Both the position numbers and the translations under genes were made by a program. The notes under the pieces are model-generated. The model made no database searches. It worked only from the letters and a program-made list of their open reading frames with translations, and had not been told where the DNA came from. A stretch of 64,000 nt of DNA from a virus. This document shows, one piece after another, positions 1 through 8,226 of this stretch; positions within the stretch are counted from its first letter, which is position 1, and every line of letters starts with the position of its first letter. The DNA lies in IMG/VR virus record IMGVR_UViG_3300042691_023183, positions 62,001 through 126,000 of that record; one strand, written 5' to 3'.

Positions 1-281
1 ATTGGTTTGAACTCATTGGGTATTGAGATCTGAATAAACAAGTCTGGTTGTCTATTCAAAGGTTCTTTCAACATCTTATCGAACAATGCAAGATTGAGTG
101 GATCATTTGAATCCAATTCATCCTGAAAACGTTTGATGGGATTTCCACCCCACTTTGTTGTTGCGATGCGAAGATCGAATTTATTGTAACGAAGAATGCT
201 TTTAGCAACTTCTCTTGCCCAATCTCCATAGCCACTGCGACTAAAGACTGGACCTTGTATAACACATAATGGTTTGCTCAT
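1..281 (-). CDS. Glycosyltransferase, N-terminal part (cut by window edge)
   Basis: About 93 codons are visible and the 3' end lies beyond base 1. The product begins MSKPLCVIQGPVFSRSGYGD; the SRSGYG loop followed by a helix resembles the N-terminal nucleotide-fold start of GT4-type glycosyltransferases common in large phages. ATG at 281 follows the dUTPase stop directly and is the only sensible start. It belongs to a minus-strand run with two further GT4 halves and dUTPase. Acceptor and donor cannot be inferred. The family call rests on the N-terminal motif only, because the catalytic C-terminal half is missing. Confidence 0.6.
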   Translation of the reverse strand, partial: MSKPLCVIQGPVFSRSGYGDWAREVAKSILRYNKFDLRIATTKWGGNPIKRFQDELDSNDPLNLALFDKMLKEPLNRQPDLFIQISIPNEFKP

Positions 282-282
282 A

Positions 283-972
283 TTAATTTCCAAAAAGTTT
301 GTTGTCTCTTTCCTTGATCATGTCAGAATACTTTTGCGCATTAGATGCAAAGTACCCTTCCTTTTGTTTCATTAAATCTTCAATAGTTTTTCCGGACTTT
401 GGTTGTGTTGCGGGTGGTGTGTTTGTATCTGTACTTCCAAATCCACCTTCACCACGATTTGTAGCATCTAATTCGTCAACAAGAACAAATTCGATGTTTT
501 CAACTCTGGTAACTTTAAGTTGACAGATTTTATCACCCATATTGTAAATCTTAGTTTCGTTGACGTTGCCCACAATTTGTTGGGAAATAATACTATAATC
601 CTCTGGTTGAAATATATACTTAAATCGAAGTAGAACTTCACCACGATAATCTGCATCAACCAATCCAATACAGTTAGCTAGGATTAAATTGTATTTACTG
701 ACACTGCTACGAGGAAATGCAAGTACATCATGATCGATATCTGTATAACCAAAATTACTATATACACGATCTTTTTGAACTGCAAGTTTTAGATTAGTGC
801 GATATTGAATATAGTCAATACGTTTATATCCTCCAATTTCATAATTTTTTTCACCAACAATTTCAGGTCCACTCGTTGCGATGATATCATAACCTGTTGC
901 TCTATCAGTTCCTTTCTTAGGCAGGTTATCCACTGTTTGATATGTTTCATTTTTTAATATTTGAATTTTCAT
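283..972 (-). CDS. dut: dUTPase
   Basis: It hydrolyses dUTP to dUMP and pyrophosphate, keeping uracil out of phage DNA and supplying dUMP to thymidylate synthase (encoded at 45-46 kb). All five family motifs are visible: RATGYDI near residue 25, PRSS at 87-90, GLVDADYRGE at 103-112, GDKICQL, and the C-terminal GEGGFGST arm. At 229 residues it is longer than the usual ~150. The excess is an insert between motifs 1 and 2 and about 45 residues after motif 5. It overlaps the upstream glycosyltransferase half by 4 nt. Confidence 0.93.
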   Translation of the reverse strand: MKIQILKNETYQTVDNLPKKGTDRATGYDIIATSGPEIVGEKNYEIGGYKRIDYIQYRTNLKLAVQKDRVYSNFGYTDIDHDVLAFPRSSVSKYNLILANCIGLVDADYRGEVLLRFKYIFQPEDYSIISQQIVGNVNETKIYNMGDKICQLKVTRVENIEFVLVDELDATNRGEGGFGSTDTNTPPATQPKSGKTIEDLMKQKEGYFASNAQKYSDMIKERDNKLFGN

Positions 973-1940
973 ACAATTTCCTTTTGAACTTTTTCAATAT
1001 CAACTTTACCGAAATCTACTCCCATACAATTATCTGGTTGTATCTGTCCAACTTGTTCTTTGGTGGTGTGCAGAGTGAACTTTTCACTTGGTGTGAAATT
1101 TGCCAACGTGTAATCCATGGCTTTGATAAACTGGTTACACATATTTACGGCGTTCAATCCACCTTCGTTTAGTGCCCATCTACGTCCTTCTTCACCACGA
1201 CGAGTACGTTCTTCGTTTGGAATTAGGTACCAATACATCATGGCTTCTGCCAAATCACGGGGGTCAACCATATCATCAAAAATGTATGGAGTTTGATTAC
1301 TACCATGCATATCGTGAACCCTTGGCCACACTGGCTTTGCCCACACACCGTGTTTCTTATACTTTCCAACGTTATTGGTTCCAAACTCTTTGGTGAATTC
1401 AACAGGGTTACCATTGTCATCCACTTGTCCAATTTGATCTTGTAGACCACCGGTAACACTCACAATAACAGGAGTACCTGACATAATGGACTCGTTGACG
1501 CTCAATCCGAATCCTTCGTTACTGGAAGCGTTAATTGTTACATCTGCCAAGTTATACATCAAGTTCATTTCTCCCGGTGTGATTTTACGTTGAGAGAAGT
1601 ATACGACATAATCACGACAAATGGCTTCCTTGACTGCGGGAAGATCAGTACCGTGACCGTTTTGACCAACGACTTCAGTATGTAGAATCAAACACACCTT
1701 CTTTGCGTCTTCTTTAGAAAGACTATCACAGAAAATTCGGTATGCGAGAATTACATTTGAAACCTGTTTACGTTTGACGTTACGACTATTGAAAAAGATT
1801 GTATAATCGTATTCGTTACCGTTAAAGAATCTCTTCTTTCCTTCAATTAGGTTTTTATCGGACGTATCTACTGGTCGAAATACCTCACTATTAATTCCGT
1901 GGGGTACATAATGTAAAAGTGTTTTTCCTTTGATTGGCAT
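969..1940 (-). CDS. GT4 glycosyltransferase, C-terminal (donor-binding) half
   Basis: 323 residues matching the C-terminal Rossmann half of GT4 enzymes. It has YVPHGINSEVF near the start, FFNSRNVKRKQ, and the nucleotide-sugar binding stretch SNEGFGLSVNESIMSGTPVI. The N-terminal half is a separate gene (1944-2495) in the same frame, separated only by TAA TAT before this ATG. An AAGGAG sequence lies 12 nt upstream of the ATG, so independent initiation is plausible. Together the pair would form one normal-length GT4 enzyme. Confidence 0.85.
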   Translation of the reverse strand: MPIKGKTLLHYVPHGINSEVFRPVDTSDKNLIEGKKRFFNGNEYDYTIFFNSRNVKRKQVSNVILAYRIFCDSLSKEDAKKVCLILHTEVVGQNGHGTDLPAVKEAICRDYVVYFSQRKITPGEMNLMYNLADVTINASSNEGFGLSVNESIMSGTPVIVSVTGGLQDQIGQVDDNGNPVEFTKEFGTNNVGKYKKHGVWAKPVWPRVHDMHGSNQTPYIFDDMVDPRDLAEAMMYWYLIPNEERTRRGEEGRRWALNEGGLNAVNMCNQFIKAMDYTLANFTPSEKFTLHTTKEQVGQIQPDNCMGVDFGKVDIEKVQKEIV

Positions 1941-1943
1941 ATA

Positions 1944-2495
1944 TTAAACGTTCTCCTTGATAATGTTACCGTCTTTGTCAAAATCACCGTCTAAAGTGGT
2001 ACAGTTTTCAGGTCCAAGTACCCACTTATTGATGTTATAAGTTTGTTTGCTGATACTAAACAACGCATCACAGCTTTCGTAGAATGGACGATTCCACATA
2101 GGATATGGTAGATCATCCCAAATATTAAGATATGTGATGGGAATCTTCTTACGAAGTTCACGTTCAATCGCGTATAACCATCCCCAATAACGAGGATCTG
2201 TAAAATGCATAATTGCGTGAGGATTTTCTCTTGCAATAACTGTATACAATATATCTTCGTTACCATATCCTGCGGTGGGATATAATGTAACATACGCATC
2301 TTGTACGTTTGTATTTTTCTTAATTTCATCACTAAGATTTATAATCTTTCCTTGATCGGGATGGTTAATCGCTCCTGCGATTTGAACCCAATCATAATGA
2401 TGAACTGTACCAATGACCAATTCACGACTCATAGTAGATACACCACTATGCATACGCAAATCATCACTCAATAAAAGAATTTTCTTTTTTGCCAT
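1944..2495 (-). CDS. GT4 glycosyltransferase, N-terminal (acceptor) half
   Basis: 183 residues resembling the N-terminal half of GT4 enzymes: KKILLLSDDLRMHSGVSTMS at the start, a HFTDPRYWGWLY stretch, and a NIWDDLPYP segment. It ends at an in-frame TAA, and translation could resume two codons later in the C-terminal half (969-1940). The sequence runs across this point exactly as the inter-domain linker would. This is either a natural two-subunit enzyme, a recent nonsense mutation, or a sequencing error. Confidence 0.8.
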   Translation of the reverse strand: MAKKKILLLSDDLRMHSGVSTMSRELVIGTVHHYDWVQIAGAINHPDQGKIINLSDEIKKNTNVQDAYVTLYPTAGYGNEDILYTVIARENPHAIMHFTDPRYWGWLYAIERELRKKIPITYLNIWDDLPYPMWNRPFYESCDALFSISKQTYNINKWVLGPENCTTLDGDFDKDGNIIKENV

Positions 2496-2501
2496 AACTT
2501 A

Positions 2502-2732
2502 TTATACTGTTTCTGATTGTGTTACACTTGATAGTTTTATTTTTTGACTTTCGGTTGACAATACTGGAATATGATAATTCAATACTGTGTCTCTAAAGTT
2601 TGTATCAGTTAAAAACAAATGCATAGACCTATTGACTAGATCTTGCAAATGAAACTTGATATTGGAGGTGTTTTGTTTAAATTGATCGTACACCTCCGGT
2701 TCGATCTTGACGCTGGTTAGAACTTTTGCCAT
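2502..2732 (-). CDS. Ribbon-helix-helix-like DNA-binding protein
   Basis: 76 residues starting MAKVLTSVKIEPEVYDQFK. A short basic beta strand followed by two helices is the architecture of Arc/MetJ/CopG regulators. The ATG at 2732 is chosen because upstream in-frame codons overlap the neighbouring nuclease gene and look non-coding. The start is preceded by a palindromic CGTATATATACG, a possible autoregulatory operator. Function as a transcription regulator is inferred from fold resemblance only. Confidence 0.55.
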   Translation of the reverse strand: MAKVLTSVKIEPEVYDQFKQNTSNIKFHLQDLVNRSMHLFLTDTNFRDTVLNYHIPVLSTESQKIKLSSVTQSETV

Positions 2733-2745
2733 AACTTTGTATATA

Positions 2746-2757
2746 CGTATATATACG
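2746..2757. promoter_or_regulatory. 12-bp palindrome CGTATATATACG, candidate operator
   Basis: A perfect inverted repeat inside a longer GTATATAC-rich stretch, 14 nt upstream of the ribbon-helix-helix gene start and between it and the nuclease gene end. The position suits autoregulation. It could also be merely AT-rich promoter DNA. Confidence 0.35.
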
Positions 2758-2775
2758 CAATACAAATGGTTATTT

Positions 2776-3693
2776 TTAATTGTCGTCTTTATCGTCTTTG
2801 GTTTCTTTTCCGTCACAGTTTGTCTTGTAGTGTGTACAATACTTACAGTTCTTTTTAGCTTTACCCGGAACTTTTGGATAATAACCATCTTCCTTATAAG
2901 TTCCTTCCGGTGTAAAACATTCATCAATAAAGGATGTAAACGTCACCAACGACTTTGAAACATAGTTCTTAGCATTAGCCGGTTCAAAGATTTGAATTCG
3001 ATTTTGTGGAAACGCAACATTCTCATACAACTTACGCTTTAGAATAAAAAACTCGACATCAATGGAATCCAAAGGAACATTGAACTGTTTGGAGTAAAAC
3101 GCCTTGTACAACAATAACTGTGAATACTTACTTTCATCAGCAACCTGATACTTGTTCCACCCCATCGAACTTGTTTTGAAGTCCCAAATCTTGTATTTAC
3201 CAGAAGTCTTATCACGTAGAATCAAGTCAACATACGCAATAAACCGAACGTTATTCTTGATCGGTACATCCAATGGAACTTCAACTCCAATGAATTCATA
3301 CTTCCGACTCGGAAAATACTTGATACGGTTGGCGGAACTACTAAAGGTCTTTAGAATATCTTCACCATCAAACATGAATTCGGTAACGTCATCATCCGTA
3401 TATGGTTCCTTCATGTTATCTTTTTCTTCGGAAAGAATACGGGTAAATTCCTCACGGAACTTTTTAACCAAATCTATTTCGTCTGCCACTTCTGCACCAT
3501 CGGTGTACAATGACTTAATATAATCTTGAAGTGTATTATGAATAGCGGTACCAAAACAAGTGTTTAGACTCGACTCATATACACGCAAACCTTTCAAATA
3601 ATTAAGATACCAACTATGAGGACACTTGAACCATCCTGAATATTGTGAAAAGCTGACCGTCTTTTTGTTTTTTTCTTCTATAATTTCAGACAT
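2776..3693 (-). CDS. PD-(D/E)XK exonuclease with Fe-S cysteine cluster (RecB/Cas4-like)
   Basis: 305 residues from the ATG at 3693, preferred over an ATG six codons upstream. The N-terminal region has FSQYSGWFKCPHSWYLNYL with one cysteine, then FGTAIHNTLQDYI. The core nuclease motif is AYVDLILRD followed by IWDFKTS. The C-terminus carries CKYCTHYKTNC. One N-terminal plus three C-terminal cysteines is the layout of AddB/Cas4-type 4Fe-4S nucleases. The likely role is DNA end processing in phage replication or recombination. Confidence 0.82.
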   Translation of the reverse strand: MSEIIEEKNKKTVSFSQYSGWFKCPHSWYLNYLKGLRVYESSLNTCFGTAIHNTLQDYIKSLYTDGAEVADEIDLVKKFREEFTRILSEEKDNMKEPYTDDDVTEFMFDGEDILKTFSSSANRIKYFPSRKYEFIGVEVPLDVPIKNNVRFIAYVDLILRDKTSGKYKIWDFKTSSMGWNKYQVADESKYSQLLLYKAFYSKQFNVPLDSIDVEFFILKRKLYENVAFPQNRIQIFEPANAKNYVSKSLVTFTSFIDECFTPEGTYKEDGYYPKVPGKAKKNCKYCTHYKTNCDGKETKDDKDDN

Positions 3694-3744
3694 ACTTATA
3701 TACAGTATCATGTACGAACTTGAAAGTCTACATCTTCTAATTCT

Positions 3745-4500
3745 ATGCGAAATATAATATTTACCCTACTGTTTACTTTAACCACTTACGCCAACGGTGT
3801 CTTTTATGTCCAAAAATCAAGTGGAGAAACCGTTTTGGAAAATGTGGCAAATAATGTTTTGTCCACTAATTCTCCGGTTGTGGGTCAAACATACACCGCC
3901 AACGGACAAAATTATGCTTTCAAAACTTCAACCAACTCGGAAGTAACTGTGGCATTTTCCAACGACGTGTTTGTTAAAGTCAAAGAATCGGCCCATGTAA
4001 CCCTTGATAATTTTGATCAAACCTTCATCAATATCTCTTCTCTACCAGAAAAAGCTAAGTACGAGACATACTCAAAATCGTTATCGTTAATCGAAGGTGA
4101 ACTTGATGTCTACTCAGATCAAGGTGGCAATTCCGAATCAATCTCTACCATCAACACCAAACTTGCATCGATTATACTGTCCAAGGGCAAATTCGTCGTA
4201 CAAGCCGATGATCGTACCACCGTGATTATTGTTCTTGAAGGGTCCGCTGTTATTTTGGATAATTCATCCAAGAGAAAAGAAAGCGTTAAAGCCAACCAAA
4301 CCGTGGTGATTGTACCCGCTCCAAAGTTTCAAGGACGTGGAGTGGATACCATGCGTCGTGGCAATATTTTCTCAATTAAAGAAACTGTGAATGGTGACTC
4401 TGAGTCCTATCTATTGGGAGTTAATGCCGTAGTTGAAGATTCCAAGAACGTTCGATTTTGTATAATCGACAAAAACGTTCGTGGTGTTAAAATTAATTGA
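3745..4500 (+). CDS. Exported FecR-domain-like protein
   Basis: 251 residues starting with a probable Sec signal (MRNIIFTLLFTLTTYANG). The remainder is beta-rich with the FecR-like succession of short strands: VKVKESAHVTL, LSLIEGELDVYS, LASIILSKGKFVV and VLEGSAVIL. FecR domains are normally periplasmic sensors in anti-sigma systems, but no transmembrane helix or sigma-binding domain is seen here. A stand-alone exported FecR-like protein next to DNA polymerase is unusual for a phage. It could alter the host envelope or be a virion protein. Confidence 0.6.
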   Translation: MRNIIFTLLFTLTTYANGVFYVQKSSGETVLENVANNVLSTNSPVVGQTYTANGQNYAFKTSTNSEVTVAFSNDVFVKVKESAHVTLDNFDQTFINISSLPEKAKYETYSKSLSLIEGELDVYSDQGGNSESISTINTKLASIILSKGKFVVQADDRTTVIIVLEGSAVILDNSSKRKESVKANQTVVIVPAPKFQGRGVDTMRRGNIFSIKETVNGDSESYLLGVNAVVEDSKNVRFCIIDKNVRGVKIN

Positions 4501-4531
4501 CTTTTTGACCACCATAGAATAAGGTTATAAG

Positions 4532-4765
4532 ATGACATTAGAAGAATTGCAGTCCCTTAACGAGGATGAAACTGCCATGTTATGGTACATGGTAAATAAA
4601 ATTGGAAGACCTGCCATCTATGGTATAGAATTGGAACCATCAGTATTTCCATCAATTAGTCGTTTTTGGTTGGCAGAAAAGATTTTGGCATCTAAAGATT
4701 CTGTTAAACCGGAACACCTTCCTATCTATGAGAGTCTGACATCCAAGTTGGGTTATATCAAATAA
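4532..4765 (+). CDS. Small protein of unknown function upstream of DNA polymerase
   Basis: 77 residues, not recognised. It is predicted mainly helical (MTLEELQSLNEDETAMLWYM at the start) with no cysteines or membrane segment. AAGG lies about 10 nt before the ATG, and the stop is 3 nt before the polymerase start, so the two are co-transcribed and probably translationally coupled. Confidence 0.6.
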   Translation: MTLEELQSLNEDETAMLWYMVNKIGRPAIYGIELEPSVFPSISRFWLAEKILASKDSVKPEHLPIYESLTSKLGYIK

Positions 4766-4768
4766 GTT

Positions 4769-7315
4769 ATGTATCAAAATATTTATATCGACAAGAAGAC
4801 TGAAACCGTACACCTTTGGGATGACCAAAAGGGATATGTTACGTTCCCGATGCCTAAGTATGCGTACCGTAAGAAGACGGGTGGACGTTATCGTTCTGTT
4901 TATGGCGACGAGCTAGAAAAGGTCACCAATTTTAATCGTAATGATCCTTCAATCTTTGAAGGTGATGTTCCTCCCGAAACACGGGTATTGATTGACGCTT
5001 ACGAAGATAGTGATGAACCTTCCAAAGGACATCGTGTGGTGTTTTTCGACATTGAGGTCAGTTCTGAAGGTGGATTTCCTGTTATTGAAGAAGGTGACAA
5101 GGAACTGACGGCTATTGCTTTGTATGACGGTGCTGCATCCAAGTATACAGCGTTCATCTTGGATAAAGATGGAAAACTTAAAGACAGTGAAACTTCCGAT
5201 ACGATTATTCAAAGTTTTGATAATGAGGAATCGTTGATCAGTCACTTTATGAATAAGTGGGAGGAAATTCAACCCACAATTATCACCGGTTGGAACATCG
5301 ACGGGTTTGACGTTCCTTATCTGTATAATCGAATCAAACGGGTGATGGGTACAAACTTCGCTAAGAGGTTGAGTCCTATCCGTGAATGTTACTACAACAA
5401 TTTCTCTAAACGAATGGTTGTTGCTGGTATTTCGTGTATGGACTATATCGAACTATACAAGAAGTTCAGTGGCAAAAACGAACCAAGTTATACACTCGGT
5501 GCGATTGGTAAGAAAGTGGTCAATATTGACAAGATCACTTATACCGGAAGTCTTAATGATTTGTACCGGGATGACATTCAAAAGTACATTGAGTACAACC
5601 TGAATGACGTTAAGATCGTGGTTGCTCTTGATAAGAAACTACAATTCATCGATCTTGCACGTCGTATTTGTCATACTGGACATGTTGGTTATGAACAGTT
5701 TGGAACTTCATCACGTTATCTTGAAGGTGCTATATTGATGTATCTACGTCGTCAAGGTCGTGTTGCTCCTAATAAACCATTGGAAGGACGTGAAGAATAT
5801 GAACAACGAATGGAAGACGGTGAAGAAGGATTTGAAGGAGCTTATGTTAAACCTCCTGTTCCGGGTCGTTATGATTGGGTGTTTGATTTGGATCTCACAT
5901 CAATGTATCCGAATATCATCATCAGTCTTAACATCAGTCCTGAGACCAAGATAGCTAAGGTCGAAAACTGGAACGCTGAAGATTTTGTTCGTGGTAAATT
6001 GACCGAGGTAATTCTCAGTGGTCAAAAGTATTCTGCTCAGGATTTCAGTGAAATGTTGATTCAGAATAACCTCAGCGTTGCTAGTAACGGAGCAGTGTAT
6101 AAACTTCCAAAGGGAGAAGGTGAAGAGGGTACTATTCCAAGTATTCTTATCAAGTGGTTCAATGAACGTAAAGAAATGCGTAAGTTGGCCAAGAAACACG
6201 CTGATGCTAAAGAATGGGAAATGTATGAGTTCTACGATCAACGTCAGAAGGTTCAAAAGATCTTGTTAAACTCCATTTATGGGTGTTTGGGTCTTCCCGT
6301 GTTTCGTTTTTATGATAAGGACAACGCTGAGGCAGTTACCTTGAGTGGTGTCAGCATCATTAAGACTGCGAATATGGCAATCAACCAGTATTACAAGAAT
6401 GTCTTGGGTGAAGAGGCTAAGGGTAACGATTATGTTATCTACGTTGATACCGATTCTTGTTTTGCCAGTGCGTTGCCTATTATCAAGAAAACGATGCCGG
6501 ATATTGATATGGAAGATGAAAAACAAATGACGGAGGCGATTCTCAAGGTAACTGGAGAAGCTCAGACTTATGTCAACAAGATGTTTGACATTATGTCACT
6601 TCGTTTGTTTAACGTGAAGAAACATAGGTTTGACGCAAAACAAGAGGTGATTGCCAAGTCATCGTTTTGGTTGGCGAAGAAACGGTATTGTCAGTTCATT
6701 ATTAACAAGGGTGGAGTTGAGTGTGACGAATTGGAAGTTAAGGGTATTGACGTTGTTAGAACGTCGTTTCCTGCCAAGTTTCGTACCTTTATGAAACAGT
6801 TCTTGATTGATCTTTTGAAGAAGGTTGATCAGGAGACCATTAACAACAACATTCTACAGTTCAAAGAGGACATGAAGGACTTTGGTGTTATTGAACTGGC
6901 GAAGAATACCAGTGTAAAGTTTAAGAGTGATGCGACAAAAAAGGTGGATTACAATCCTAAGAGTCGTCAACCTTTTCAAATCATTTCAGGTACTCCTGCT
7001 CAGGTTAAGGCAGCATTGTATTATAACGATCTATTGGCACAGTTTAATTTGACCAAGATTATTCCTCCGATATTTCATGGTCAGAAGATTAAGTGGGTAT
7101 ATCTAAAACAGAATGAGTATGGTATTGAGTGTCTTGCTATGAAGGCGGACGGTACTGATCCTCAACCGATTATGGATATTATCACAAAGTATATGGATCG
7201 TGATACCATGTATGAACAAGAGTTGAAGAGTAAACTTGTTGATTTTTACGAGGTGTTAAATTGGGAGTACCCAAATTCAAATTGGAAAGCTGCATCTGCA
7301 TTTTTTGAGTTTTGA
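4769..7315 (+). CDS. Family B DNA polymerase (T4 gp43-like)
   Basis: Replicative polymerase with proofreading, 848 residues. Exonuclease motifs: FFDIEVSSEG (D94, E96), GWNIDGFDVPY near 174-184, and YNLNDVKIV near 276-284. Polymerase motif A is DLDLTSMYPN (D375), motif B is KILLNSIYG (K497 to G505), and motif C is YVDTDS (D560, D562). A KKRY motif follows. All catalytic aspartates are present, so the enzyme looks active. The processivity partners (clamp 13994, loader 14743) are separated from it by a 6.6 kb accessory island, unlike the compact T4 arrangement. Confidence 0.97.
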   Translation: MYQNIYIDKKTETVHLWDDQKGYVTFPMPKYAYRKKTGGRYRSVYGDELEKVTNFNRNDPSIFEGDVPPETRVLIDAYEDSDEPSKGHRVVFFDIEVSSEGGFPVIEEGDKELTAIALYDGAASKYTAFILDKDGKLKDSETSDTIIQSFDNEESLISHFMNKWEEIQPTIITGWNIDGFDVPYLYNRIKRVMGTNFAKRLSPIRECYYNNFSKRMVVAGISCMDYIELYKKFSGKNEPSYTLGAIGKKVVNIDKITYTGSLNDLYRDDIQKYIEYNLNDVKIVVALDKKLQFIDLARRICHTGHVGYEQFGTSSRYLEGAILMYLRRQGRVAPNKPLEGREEYEQRMEDGEEGFEGAYVKPPVPGRYDWVFDLDLTSMYPNIIISLNISPETKIAKVENWNAEDFVRGKLTEVILSGQKYSAQDFSEMLIQNNLSVASNGAVYKLPKGEGEEGTIPSILIKWFNERKEMRKLAKKHADAKEWEMYEFYDQRQKVQKILLNSIYGCLGLPVFRFYDKDNAEAVTLSGVSIIKTANMAINQYYKNVLGEEAKGNDYVIYVDTDSCFASALPIIKKTMPDIDMEDEKQMTEAILKVTGEAQTYVNKMFDIMSLRLFNVKKHRFDAKQEVIAKSSFWLAKKRYCQFIINKGGVECDELEVKGIDVVRTSFPAKFRTFMKQFLIDLLKKVDQETINNNILQFKEDMKDFGVIELAKNTSVKFKSDATKKVDYNPKSRQPFQIISGTPAQVKAALYYNDLLAQFNLTKIIPPIFHGQKIKWVYLKQNEYGIECLAMKADGTDPQPIMDIITKYMDRDTMYEQELKSKLVDFYEVLNWEYPNSNWKAASAFFEF

Positions 7316-7317
7316 TT

Positions 7318-8088
7318 ATGAATATTGCTATTTTGATGTCAGGAAGAACCGAACGGTTTAATTTTGTTTTAGATTTGAATAAAAGCAATTTGATCCAACC
7401 ACTTTTGGATTCGGGTCATAAAGTTGATATGTTTGGATCTTTCTGGGATGAACATGATACAGAATCATGTATTCACGCATTTCAACCCCATTTGAAAGTT
7501 ACTGACATTGAAACGTTTACACCTTTCACTTGTGGTATGATTAATAATTTTAACGAACATGAAGAACGTATTAAGAAGTATCAAAATGATAGTAAACTTT
7601 CAAATACATTGTATTGGCTTTATAAGTTGAATCGTTTATATAAAATTGTTAAACAGTATGAACGTATGAATAGTATAAAATATGACTATTATGTTCGTAT
7701 TCGTCCTGACGTTGGATTGAGATATCCATTTAATGTAGATGATTTAAATCACTTAACGGATGATTCTATTATTACCCACGTTGACCACGTAGTTAATTCG
7801 GGTGGTAAGATATATGGGTGTGGAGAAGGATGGATAGATGACAATTTCTGTATTGCTAAACAACATCCATTTGAGGTCTATTGTAGTGTCTACGATGATA
7901 TACTGTCACTCTGTGATATGTGTCAGAACTGTATATCTCATTTGTTGTTTAAAAAACAATTTGAATTGAAGAATATAAAAACATTGCTTCCTAATTCGCC
8001 ATTAATTATAGTTCATAAAACCCATATGGGTATACAACTGTTTACTTACTTTGAATATGTGTACCCAAATTTTGGTGTTACCCGGTAA
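7318..8088 (+). CDS. Glycosyltransferase-like protein
   Basis: 256 residues starting MNIAILMSGRTERF. The central DYYVRIRPDVGL resembles the metal/nucleotide loop of GT-A-type phage glycosyltransferases that scan a partner's position (YDYYVRxRPD). The ATG at 7318 is preferred to a TTG two codons upstream that overlaps the polymerase stop. It is the first gene of the accessory island. Donor and acceptor are unknown. Confidence 0.6.
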   Translation: MNIAILMSGRTERFNFVLDLNKSNLIQPLLDSGHKVDMFGSFWDEHDTESCIHAFQPHLKVTDIETFTPFTCGMINNFNEHEERIKKYQNDSKLSNTLYWLYKLNRLYKIVKQYERMNSIKYDYYVRIRPDVGLRYPFNVDDLNHLTDDSIITHVDHVVNSGGKIYGCGEGWIDDNFCIAKQHPFEVYCSVYDDILSLCDMCQNCISHLLFKKQFELKNIKTLLPNSPLIIVHKTHMGIQLFTYFEYVYPNFGVTR

Positions 8089-8090
8089 GT

Positions 8091-8195
8091 GTGATTGAGT
8101 TAATTATTTTTGATTTGGATAAAGTTTTGGTTGAAACAAATATTGAAAATATGTGGGGTGGGAAAACTAGAAGAGTAAAAAATTATATTAAGTAA
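8091..8195 (+). pseudogene. HAD-superfamily phosphatase remnant (motif I only)
   Basis: From GTG at 8091 the frame reads MIELIIFDLDKVLVET and stops after 34 codons. FDLDKVLVET is the HAD motif I (DxDxV) at exactly the N-terminal position expected of a haloacid-dehalogenase-type phosphatase. Motifs II-IV and the cap domain are absent, and downstream frames before the RLP do not restore them. A 34-residue HAD protein cannot be catalytic, so this is most likely a deletion remnant. It matters because HAD phosphatases accompany RuBisCO-like enolases in known pathways. Confidence 0.55.
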
Positions 8196-8226
8196 AACGA
8201 TTAAATATAAATTAGTTATAATTGTT

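Noticed and set aside
2733-2927. A 141-residue version of the ribbon-helix-helix gene
   Set aside because: The extra N-terminal codons overlap the nuclease coding sequence and have a basic, low-quality composition; ATG 2732 is better.
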